From JBAXGE01 sp044344145 (lineage in GTDB: Bacteria; Planctomycetota; Phycisphaerae; WQYP01), in assembly GCA_044344145.1 (NCBI GenBank), contig JBIJDM010000066.1, positions 1-12,190 of the forward strand: a stretch of DNA of 12,190 nucleotides, read 5' to 3'. A program made the position numbers and the translations under genes. Positions 1 through 5,703 of the stretch are shown here, piece after piece. A model generated the notes under the pieces. The model searched no databases, had not been told where the DNA came from, and was given only the letters and a program-made list of their open reading frames with translations. Every line of letters starts with the position of its first letter. Positions within the stretch are counted from its first letter, which is position 1.

Positions 1-39
1 TAGCGCCGTTGCGTGAGATCCCCCCGTACCCCCGTCCTC

Positions 40-72
40 TAATTCGGAATTGTTAATTCGTAATTCGTAATT
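40..72. repeat. TAATTCG heptamer repeat, copy 1
   Basis: Degenerate tandem of the 7-mer TAATTCG preceded by a C-rich CCCCCGTCC stretch. The same arrangement recurs at 7316-7350, 7986-8020 and 9089-9130, always between genes, so this is a dispersed intergenic repeat and not part of the hcp promoter itself. It ends about 11 bases before the FNR-type box. Confidence 0.85.
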
Positions 73-83
73 ATTTTGTTCAC

Positions 84-97
84 TTGATCTAAATCAA
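84..97 (+). promoter_or_regulatory. FNR/Dnr-type binding site upstream of hcp
   Basis: The sequence TTGAT-CTAA-ATCAA is a perfect match to the FNR/Dnr/NnrR consensus (TTGAT-N4-ATCAA). Its centre (90.5) lies exactly 41.5 bases before the start point predicted from the -10 hexamer at 120-125, the class II activator position. In enterobacteria hcp is an FNR-activated nitrosative-stress gene, so site and gene match. Which CRP/FNR-family member binds (oxygen sensor FNR or an NO-responsive Dnr/NnrR) cannot be told from the half-sites. Confidence 0.85.
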
Positions 98-119
98 TTA
101 CCCCCCGCCCTCCACCCGC

Positions 120-125
120 TACACT
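120..125 (+). promoter_or_regulatory. Predicted -10 element of the hcp promoter
   Basis: TACACT matches TATAAT at four of six positions. If it occupies -12 to -7, transcription starts near base 132, which places the FNR-type box exactly at -41.5. No good -35 hexamer is needed or seen, as expected for a class II activator-dependent promoter. Confidence 0.6.
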
Positions 126-134
126 CGCCTCCAT

Positions 135-172
135 ACGCCGGCTGCGGCGGGCATGTTGCCCGCCCCCGGCGT
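135..172 (+). promoter_or_regulatory. Long two-tier hairpin in the hcp 5' leader
   Basis: An outer 7-bp stem (ACGCCGG 135-141 with CCGGCGT 166-172) encloses a perfect 8-bp stem (GGCGGGCA 146-153 with TGCCCGCC 157-164) around the loop TGT. It would form at about +4 of the predicted transcript and ends 14 bases before the AGGAG ribosome-binding site. It could stabilise the mRNA 5' end, block or regulate translation, or be one more copy of the GC hairpins scattered through these intergenic regions. It has no T run, so it is not an obvious attenuator. Confidence 0.65.
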
Positions 173-198
173 TGGGATCAGCAATCAGGAGTTGTCTC

Positions 199-1494
199 AT
201 GTTGTGTAATCAATGCGAACAGGCCGCCCACTGCACCGGCTGCACCGGCCCCGTCGGCGTCTGCGGCAAAAACGAGGACGTCCAGTCCCTCCAGGAAATC
301 ATCCTCTACGGCCTCAAAGGCATGGCCGCCTACGCCAACCACGCCCGGCGTCTGGGCCAGCACGACGAAAATGTCTCCGCCTTCATCGAAGAAGCCCTCT
401 TCGCCACCATGACCAATGTCAATTTTGACATCCCCACGCTGCTGGAAATGGCCATGGAACTTGGCAAGCAAAATCTCCGCGTCATGGAAATGCTCGATAC
501 CGGCCACCTCGCCGCCTTCGGCAAACCCGCCCCCACCCAGGTCTTCGAAGGCACCCACGCCGGCCCGGGCATCCTCATCACCGGCCACGATCTGGTCGAC
601 CTCTACGACCTGCTCAAACAGTGCGAAGGCACCAACGTCAAGGTCTACACCCACGGCGAAATGCTCCCCGGCCACATGTATCCCAAGCTCAGCCAACACC
701 CCAACCTCGGCGGCCACTACGGCAGCGCCTGGCAGGACCAGAAGCGCGAATTCGAATGCTTCTCCGGCCCCATCATCGCCACCACCAATTGCATCCTCAT
801 CCCCAAACTCACCTACGCCGATCGCCTCTACACCACCCGCGCCACCGCCGTCCCCGGCGGCACGCGTCTTAAGACCAATGACTTCAGCGCGGTCATCGCC
901 CAGGCCAAGGTCTGCGCCCCGCTGCCCGAACACCACGAAAAGACCACCACCGTCGGCTTCCACCGCACCGTGCTGCTCGATGCCGCCGGCACCATCGTGG
1001 ACGCCGTCAAGGCCGGCAAGATCAGCCGCTTCTTCGTCATCGGCGGCTGCGACGGCGCCGAACCGGGCCGCAACTATTTCTCCGACTACGCCCAGGCCAC
1101 CCCGGCGGATTCCTTTATCCTCACCCTCGGTTGCGGCAAGTACCGCATCCGCAACCACGACTACGGCACGCTGCTGGGCCTGCCGCGCCTCATGGACATG
1201 GGCCAATGCAACGACGCCTACGGCGCCATCATGGTCGCCGTGGCCCTCGCCGATGCCTTCAAGTGCGGCGTCAATGATCTGCCGTTGACGCTGGTGGTCA
1301 GTTGGTTCGAACAAAAAGCCGTCGCCGTCCTACTCACCCTCCTGAGCCTGGGCGTCAAAGGCATCACCATCGGCCCCAACCCACCCGCGTTCGTAACGCC
1401 CAACGTCTTCAAAATCCTGCAAGACACCTTCGACCTCCGCCTCACCGGCCCCAGTGCGAAGGTAGACCTCAACCGCGTCCTGCAACCCGCCTAA
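199..1494 (+). CDS. hcp: Hybrid cluster protein (hydroxylamine/NO reductase), class III
   Basis: Cytoplasmic iron-sulfur enzyme of 431 residues. Hcp proteins reduce NO to N2O in vivo and hydroxylamine in vitro. The N-terminal cysteines (Cys3, 6, 15, 22; CX2CX8CX6C) bind the cubane cluster. Ligands of the hybrid Fe-S-O cluster are all recognisable: His in ITGHDL, Glu in THGEMLPGH, Cys in ATTNCI, Cys in IGGCDG, Cys in LGCGKYR, Cys in GQCNDA and Glu in WFEQKAVA. The protein is about 110 residues shorter than class I/II enzymes because NVNFD is followed almost directly by the LGKQNLRVMEMLD segment, so the second helical bundle is missing, as in class III Hcps. ATG 199 is chosen because AGGAG (187-191) sits 7 bases before it and the Cys motif begins at once; the upstream TTG at 172 would translate the leader hairpin edge. 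The gene stands alone, with an FNR-type promoter before it and a terminator after it. No hcr reductase is seen next to it. Confidence 0.95.
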   Translation: MLCNQCEQAAHCTGCTGPVGVCGKNEDVQSLQEIILYGLKGMAAYANHARRLGQHDENVSAFIEEALFATMTNVNFDIPTLLEMAMELGKQNLRVMEMLDTGHLAAFGKPAPTQVFEGTHAGPGILITGHDLVDLYDLLKQCEGTNVKVYTHGEMLPGHMYPKLSQHPNLGGHYGSAWQDQKREFECFSGPIIATTNCILIPKLTYADRLYTTRATAVPGGTRLKTNDFSAVIAQAKVCAPLPEHHEKTTTVGFHRTVLLDAAGTIVDAVKAGKISRFFVIGGCDGAEPGRNYFSDYAQATPADSFILTLGCGKYRIRNHDYGTLLGLPRLMDMGQCNDAYGAIMVAVALADAFKCGVNDLPLTLVVSWFEQKAVAVLLTLLSLGVKGITIGPNPPAFVTPNVFKILQDTFDLRLTGPSAKVDLNRVLQPA

Positions 1495-1517
1495 CCCATA
1501 CCCACAGCCTGATCCCC

Positions 1518-1559
1518 GTGGACCGTACGAGCGCCCCGCGCCCGTGCGGTCCACTTTTT
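1518..1559 (+). terminator. Rho-independent terminator of hcp
   Basis: A 12-bp stem (1518-1529 with 1543-1554, one G-T pair, beginning GTGGACCG and ending CGGTCCAC) is followed immediately by TTTTT. It lies 23 bases after the hcp stop codon. Confidence 0.9.
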
Positions 1560-1785
1560 ACACCGGTATTGCAGGGAAACGCTGCATCTTCTGCCCCAGA
1601 TAACAACACCAAAGCGGACCTGTTTAAATGTAAATTGCCCGACAGTTGCGAGACAAAGTGGTATTAGCGTGTGCTACCAATGGACATCGCAATTTCCAAA
1701 TCTGTTCTGGCGATTGCGACTCAATATGGAAAATCGGTAACGTAACACCACATTTCTTATCGTGATATATTCGTACACATGAATG
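1560..1785. other. AT-richer intergenic region without a gene
   Basis: No credible coding sequence on either strand. The base composition drops sharply after the hcp terminator. The only structure seen is a perfect 7-bp inverted repeat, TCGCAAT (1687-1693) and ATTGCGA (1713-1719), with a 19-base spacer. It lies about 100 bases upstream of the predicted promoter of the next gene, and could be an operator or a border remnant of the accessory block. Confidence 0.5.
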
Positions 1786-1814
1786 TTGCGTCGTGAAACG
1801 GACATCAGTACAAT
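1786..1814 (+). promoter_or_regulatory. Candidate sigma70-type promoter for the secreted-protein gene
   Basis: TTGCGT (1786-1791) and TACAAT (1809-1814) are separated by 17 bases. The -10 matches consensus at five of six positions; the -35 matches only in TTG. Transcription would start near 1821, leaving a short leader with TAAGGG (1841-1846) as ribosome-binding site. Confidence 0.4.
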
Positions 1815-1854
1815 ACTCGTCGTGCGGTAAAAAGCGAGAATAAGGGTTAAAACT

Positions 1855-2814
1855 ATGAAAACTATGAAAAATTTGATAGTGGTTTTTTTCGGTTTGGCGA
1901 GTTTGCTTAACCTGGCAACCGCAGATACGGTCACATTGAAAAACGGTACCGTGTTAAAAGGCAAAGTTCAAATGGGTACGTCTTCATCTTTGTTGTTTGA
2001 TACAGAAGACGGTAGGCGACTGAAATTAACATCGTCAGATTTCGAAAAATACGTGGTCGATACCAACACGGGTTCGGGTGGCCAGCCTGCCACACCCACT
2101 ACACGCCCAACGGCATCTAATGCTAGGGAACTAAACGACTCAAAAAATTTTTCGGCTGCACTACAAGAGGCCAAGGATTGCGCGGTTGTTGAAATCTTAG
2201 CCTATAATAATGACGTTGAAACCATGACCCAGATACAAAAAGAGGCGAGGTTAATCTTGCTGCTACAAAAAATACAAGAAATCAAAAAGAAGTCTACTGC
2301 AAATATAACCGATATCGTAAAGGTTGTCGATGTAGTCGTACAACAATATTCAGAAGAAGAGCTTGGGGAACAACAAGTTGATAGAGTGATACAGAACCTC
2401 ACGAACATGCAAATAAACAGAAACCACCAGCTGGGAATTCGGGACAACCGGCAAGTGAAAGTTCAACGTAAACCAATTACAAAATATACGAGCACCTATA
2501 CAGTAAAAGGTGTAATTAATGATTTTGATTATATTTTTGATATTACGATGGGAAATAATGCAGAAAAACTCAACAAAAGCTCGAAGTATAAATTTACAGC
2601 CGTAGCCTCTTTCGGTGTGGTTGTTGAAAATACACGTGGTCGTGGAGAGTTTGTTGGAAGCGATTGGAATGCTGATAGCATTAATAAACTTGCGAAAAAT
2701 CTGTCTGCTGGTGGTGCGCTAAAGTTGGGAATAGCACCCTCAATCTCGTCTGCCAATATTACACCTACACCTGTTGATGACGAGGTTCCAAATACAGGAC
2801 TAAAGACAAAATAA
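1855..2814 (+). CDS. Predicted secreted protein of unknown function, AT-rich
   Basis: 319 residues. Residues 1-23 form a signal peptide: basic start, hydrophobic core LIVVFFGLASLL, and a likely cut after ATA23. Residues 24-69 are a small beta-rich unit beginning DTVTLKNGTVLKGKV, reminiscent of short N-terminal units in planctomycete exported proteins that read LKNG-x-LKGKV. A Gly/Pro/Thr linker follows (about 72-88). Residues 95-190 are largely helical and charged, and 210-300 look beta-rich (KYTSTYTVKG, DYIFDITMG, YKFTAVASFGVVVENT) and end in a polar tail. No catalytic signature, lipobox or membrane anchor is visible, and I do not recognise the family beyond the N-terminal unit. The start at 1855 has TAAGGG 8 bases upstream; an in-frame ATG at 1864 is an alternative. 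The gene is strikingly AT-richer than hcp and has different codon choice, which suggests acquisition by transfer. Confidence 0.8.
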   Translation: MKTMKNLIVVFFGLASLLNLATADTVTLKNGTVLKGKVQMGTSSSLLFDTEDGRRLKLTSSDFEKYVVDTNTGSGGQPATPTTRPTASNARELNDSKNFSAALQEAKDCAVVEILAYNNDVETMTQIQKEARLILLLQKIQEIKKKSTANITDIVKVVDVVVQQYSEEELGEQQVDRVIQNLTNMQINRNHQLGIRDNRQVKVQRKPITKYTSTYTVKGVINDFDYIFDITMGNNAEKLNKSSKYKFTAVASFGVVVENTRGRGEFVGSDWNADSINKLAKNLSAGGALKLGIAPSISSANITPTPVDDEVPNTGLKTK

Positions 2815-2829
2815 GCCGTCGGAATTAAT

Positions 2830-2863
2830 GGTGGGAATAACTTTTTACTAAAGTTATATCACC
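2830..2863 (+). terminator. Hairpin after the secreted-protein gene
   Basis: Perfect 8-bp stem ATAACTTT (2837-2844) / AAAGTTAT (2850-2857) around TTACT, extended by an outer GGTG/CACC stem (2830-2833, 2860-2863). It starts 16 bases after the stop codon. It lacks a T tail, so it may be an RNA-stabilising 3' hairpin and not a terminator. A smaller CCAAC/GTTGG hairpin follows at 2863-2877. Confidence 0.5.
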
Positions 2864-2892
2864 CAACGCAATGTTGGTCGAAAGGTCTCCTC

Positions 2893-2928
2893 CCCCGCGT
2901 GCCCCCCGGCCGCGGGGTCTACTTTTTT
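2893..2928 (+). terminator. Rho-independent terminator, plus strand
   Basis: Stem CCCCGCG (2893-2899) / CGCGGGG (2911-2917), then TCTAC and six T residues (2923-2928). The end, GGTCTACTTTTTT, resembles the end of the hcp terminator (GGTCCACTTTTT), so the AT-rich gene is bracketed by two related terminator hairpins. Confidence 0.65.
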
Positions 2929-2954
2929 AAACCCATCCCCCGCCTTCTGGGTTT
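2929..2954 (-). terminator. Hairpin downstream of the RelA/SpoT gene
   Basis: AAACCCA (2929-2935) pairs with TGGGTTT (2948-2954). It sits about 40 bases after the minus-strand stop codon, in the convergent region. On the minus strand it is followed by A residues, not T, so any terminator role for the minus-strand operon is uncertain. Confidence 0.3.
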
Positions 2955-2995
2955 CTTGTATATCTAGCACCGGATAGATGAGGCCATTTTTCACG

Positions 2996-4075
2996 TTATG
3001 ACGGAGGTTCACCCAAGAACTCGTCCAAGAGTGTGCAAAACGGAGTGATGTCTTGAAAGAAGCTGCGATACGCATCGCGCAATCGCTCGGTCGAATTCAC
3101 GGAAACGAGCACGGGCGCGAGAGCGCTGTCGTCGAAAGTAATCCGCTGTTCCTCGTTTGCATATTCGATAAGAGCCTGTTCCTGGCAATCTACTCCGTAA
3201 GACTGTATCGTCAGCTGATTTTGCCTAGAGTCTAATATTAGCAGCAAAATACCGCCTAGGCCTAGTGGGTGCGCTTCGAGTCTTTCTTGGAAATCATCGT
3301 TTAGCACCGCTCCCACCCGCGCACGGATTGTGTTGCGAGCATTAATTTCTTGTTCCGCCATCCTCAGTTGATTGCGAATGTTTTCGGTGCAGACATCCTG
3401 ATAACCCGCCGATGAGGGCGTACCCTCTCGCCGAGCGATCATCTCTGCAATCAACGCAAAGAACTCCGTCCAAGCTGGGTCTCCCTCGTCGTACTTCACA
3501 CGCTGGCCAGTCCACATACCGGTGACTTCCACGGCGGAAGCCCATAAGTGCTGTACGTCTGTTCGTACCTGCAACTCTATCCGGAGTCCATCGTATTCAG
3601 ACGGTACCGGCCCCCTATAGCGAAACACCATGTGCATGCTACGATAGCCACCATCTTTTGGTGTCGCGATGTAGTCCCGGATTTGGGGTGTATCTGCTAT
3701 CGGAGAGGGGTGGGTTACATAGTCATGGACAATTCGATTAACATCCTGAACACTGGGTGCAATCGCCCGGAGTCCTGCGATGTCCTGCATCGTTGTCGCG
3801 TTCATCGATTGTGTCTGACTGAGTTTCTCAACGATTCGGAATAAACGCTTCAAACGCAAGGCAACGGTGGCGTTGATACCCAGACGGACCAACCTCTCCT
3901 GCAAGTCCGTGGCCAATGCATGTAGCGGTAACAGGTGGCATGCTCGCCATTGGGCAAGAAGCACGCGCGCATTCTCAGAATTGCCAATTTTAACATCCTC
4001 AGGCGGATACGCCAGCAAATCGCCAGCAGCTCGAATCTGGCTCTTCGTCGTGGATGGATAGAGTGGAAACGCCAT
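2996..4075 (-). CDS. RelA/SpoT-type nucleotidyltransferase, second gene of the methyltransferase operon
   Basis: 359 residues. It contains a RelA/SpoT synthetase domain (about 65-190) and no HD hydrolase, TGS or ACT domain. Visible synthetase motifs: RLKR (74-77) and EKL for donor binding, D98 in QDIAGLRAI (Mg2+), YIATPKDGGYRSMH (135-148) with the usual Lys, Tyr, Arg and His, and ELQVRT (167-172) followed by LWASAVE with E183. All expected key residues are kept, so it should transfer pyrophosphate from ATP. The acceptor could be GDP/GTP (alarmone) or, as in some toxSAS proteins, the tRNA 3' end. Residues 1-60 (KSQIRAAGDLL, then WRACHLLPLHAL) and the domain after 190 (GDPAWTEFFALIAEMIARREG) match a long-form RelA/SpoT family that I recall as common in accessory regions. 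The C-terminal part, about 230-359, has no assigned function. The start ATG lies 6 bases after the methyltransferase stop with no clear Shine-Dalgarno, so translational coupling is likely. Confidence 0.9.
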   Translation of the reverse strand: MAFPLYPSTTKSQIRAAGDLLAYPPEDVKIGNSENARVLLAQWRACHLLPLHALATDLQERLVRLGINATVALRLKRLFRIVEKLSQTQSMNATTMQDIAGLRAIAPSVQDVNRIVHDYVTHPSPIADTPQIRDYIATPKDGGYRSMHMVFRYRGPVPSEYDGLRIELQVRTDVQHLWASAVEVTGMWTGQRVKYDEGDPAWTEFFALIAEMIARREGTPSSAGYQDVCTENIRNQLRMAEQEINARNTIRARVGAVLNDDFQERLEAHPLGLGGILLLILDSRQNQLTIQSYGVDCQEQALIEYANEEQRITFDDSALAPVLVSVNSTERLRDAYRSFFQDITPFCTLLDEFLGEPPS

Positions 4076-4081
4076 ATATCA

Positions 4082-5557
4082 TCACATTTTCTGCACGTGC
4101 TGTTCGTCGAGAATTTCCTGCACGGTGATGAGTTTAATGAGGCGACCGGTGCGCTTGTGGAAGTTAACGCATTCTTGTTCGGCATCAGAAGAAAAGGAAA
4201 AACCAATAAAGAAGCCCCGTTGGCGGTCTTCGCGCATCATTACGGCCTCAAACCCGTCAATGTCCGGGCGGCCCACCTTGTCCATTTGCTTGACCTGAAT
4301 CGGGAACCAATCATCGGCGAACATCGTCCCACCCTTGGTGTCGGGCTTGGTGCCGACGGGGAAAATACGTCCGTCAATACCCATGTCGCCAACCTGTACC
4401 ACGTTGGGCGTGCCACCGAGGGCGATGACTGCCCAGTTCTCAAACTCAAACGGCGGAATGGCCTTGAGCTTTTCAAGCGTCCACGGCAAATCGCGGACGA
4501 TCAGCGATTGCGGATCGTGCGCGCGGTGGCCGGGCTCGCTTTCTCGCATATTGCAGACATCTTTGAGCCGCTTGGCCATCACGCGGCAGGCGGTGGGAGA
4601 AACGTCTATGCCGATCCACTGACGATTAAGCTTCTGCGCCGCAACCAGCGCCGTACCGCAGCCGCAGAAGGCATCGAGGATGATGTCATTGGGGTTGCTG
4701 CTTACCCTGAGGATCCGATCCAATAACATCAGTGGTTTCTGGGTCGGATACCCAAGTCGCTCATGGGCGAGATTGTGCAATGGTGGAATATCGACCCACA
4801 TATCGGACAACGGAACCCCCGGGAGGTCTTCCGGGTACAGCTTTAGGCGTGGCATACCGCCGGTTTTCTTCGGCCAATGGATTTTCCCCTGTGCATCAAA
4901 CTCATCCATCCGGTCCTTGGTCATAGCCCAGCATCTTGAAGGCGGTGGGCGGATGCCCTTCCATTCGTACAACTGGCCGCTTGACGCCCGCTGCATCGAG
5001 GCAGTGAGGTCGCGCCGCGCGTAGCGCCTTCCATCACTATCCGTTTGATCGAAGAAGGTCGCGACGTACTCGTCTTCGTACGGCACATACTGTTGGTTCC
5101 ATGTGAAGTCTTCCGACCCAGCATAGAAGAAGATTGAGTCCTTCACCACAGCAAAGCTGTTGATGACGTTGGCGTGTGCGGAAGTTCTCTTCCATGCAAT
5201 CTCGCTCTGGAAATTGTTCTCGCCAAAAATCTGATCAAGCATAACCTTGACGTAGTGGGAGGCGTGCCAGTCGCAGTGGTAGTAAAAACTGCCGGTCTTC
5301 TTGAGCACGCGGTGAAGTTGTTCGCAGCGGGGGCGCATGTAGTCGATGTAGGCGCGGGTGGATTCGTGGCGGTCTTCGAAGGCGCGTTTTTCCTTGGTCT
5401 CGCCCCAGAAGACTTCATAGTTGCGGTTGGAGTTAAACGGCGGGTCGATATAGATCAGATCGACGCACGCGGGAGGGAGCTTGGCGAGTTGTTCCAAGTT
5501 GTCGCCGCAGTAGATCACGCGAGTGTCGACCAGAGACGATGGACGTGCATTGCTCAT
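4082..5557 (-). CDS. Beta-class DNA methyltransferase fused to an Mrr-like endonuclease domain
   Basis: 491 residues from ATG 5557. The N-terminal 340 residues are a DNA methyltransferase with motif IV DPPF (38-41), a central target-recognition region (about 120-250), PTQKP (271-275) and motif I DAFCGCGTA (295-303) for S-adenosylmethionine. The order IV-TRD-I is beta class, and DPPF favours N6-adenine as product. Residues 365-491 form a separate domain opening PFEFENWAVIALGG and carrying GDMGIDGR (390-397) and FPIQVKQ (418-424). The D...QVK pattern is that of Mrr-type PD-(D/E)XK nucleases. Modification and possible cleavage in one chain recalls type IIG enzymes, but the cutting activity is unproven. 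An in-frame extension to 5722 exists but translates an intergenic repeat (GLTTEDTEGHGNEG), and conserved sequence begins only after M56 of that frame. No Shine-Dalgarno precedes ATG 5557. GC content is lower than in the flanking genes. Confidence 0.93.
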   Translation of the reverse strand: MSNARPSSLVDTRVIYCGDNLEQLAKLPPACVDLIYIDPPFNSNRNYEVFWGETKEKRAFEDRHESTRAYIDYMRPRCEQLHRVLKKTGSFYYHCDWHASHYVKVMLDQIFGENNFQSEIAWKRTSAHANVINSFAVVKDSIFFYAGSEDFTWNQQYVPYEDEYVATFFDQTDSDGRRYARRDLTASMQRASSGQLYEWKGIRPPPSRCWAMTKDRMDEFDAQGKIHWPKKTGGMPRLKLYPEDLPGVPLSDMWVDIPPLHNLAHERLGYPTQKPLMLLDRILRVSSNPNDIILDAFCGCGTALVAAQKLNRQWIGIDVSPTACRVMAKRLKDVCNMRESEPGHRAHDPQSLIVRDLPWTLEKLKAIPPFEFENWAVIALGGTPNVVQVGDMGIDGRIFPVGTKPDTKGGTMFADDWFPIQVKQMDKVGRPDIDGFEAVMMREDRQRGFFIGFSFSSDAEQECVNFHKRTGRLIKLITVQEILDEQHVQKM

Positions 5558-5565
5558 GGGTTCAT

Positions 5566-5571
5566 ATAATA
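5566..5571 (-). promoter_or_regulatory. Possible -10 element of the methyltransferase operon
   Basis: On the minus strand TATTAT (five of six matches) lies 8 bases before the chosen ATG, with no Shine-Dalgarno in between. If real, the mRNA would be leaderless or nearly so. No -35 hexamer is visible at the proper distance. The same bases read TATAAT on the plus strand, so orientation is not settled. Confidence 0.25.
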
Positions 5572-5586
5572 CCGCAGCACCCTCAT

Positions 5587-5617
5587 TTCCGTGTCCTTCC
5601 GTGTCCTCCGTGGTTAA
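5587..5617. repeat. TTCCGTGTCC dispersed repeat
   Basis: Two exact copies of the 10-mer TTCCGTGTCC (5587-5596, 5597-5606) followed by TCCGTGGTTAA. It sits between the divergent methyltransferase and glycosyltransferase genes and is followed by poly-C. Read on the minus strand it encodes TTEDTEGHG, a peptide often seen in spurious N-terminal extensions in genomes of the planctomycete/verrucomicrobial group (recalled, not searched). Confidence 0.8.
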
Positions 5618-5703
5618 ACCCCTCCCCCCGTCCCCCCGGCATTCGCCTCCGCGCCTAAAATCGCTTATCTTAAACGCATCGTTTCTCCACAAGGGCGCTC
5701 GGC

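Noticed and set aside
172..198. TTG start giving a 9-residue longer Hcp
   Set aside because: No ribosome-binding site at a suitable distance, it abuts the leader hairpin, and ATG 199 has AGGAG 7 bases upstream with the cysteine motif starting at once.
178..1314. Long open frame on the minus strand inside hcp (378 codons)
   Set aside because: Shadow frame caused by GC-rich codon bias; Gly/Ala/Asp-rich with no domain. The plus strand encodes a fully recognisable Hcp.
1674..1964. 96-codon minus-strand frame with a hydrophobic stretch
   Set aside because: It overlaps the start and signal peptide of the plus-strand gene; the hydrophobic part is the antisense of that signal peptide. No ribosome-binding site or similarity.
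3935..4726. 263-codon plus-strand frame across the methyltransferase and RelA/SpoT genes
   Set aside because: Antisense of two recognisable proteins, with no domain of its own.
4075..5557. Classical type III restriction-modification (mod/res) locus
   Set aside because: The methyltransferase resembles Mod in its N-terminal part, but no helicase-type Res subunit follows; the next gene is a RelA/SpoT protein and the nuclease-like domain is fused.
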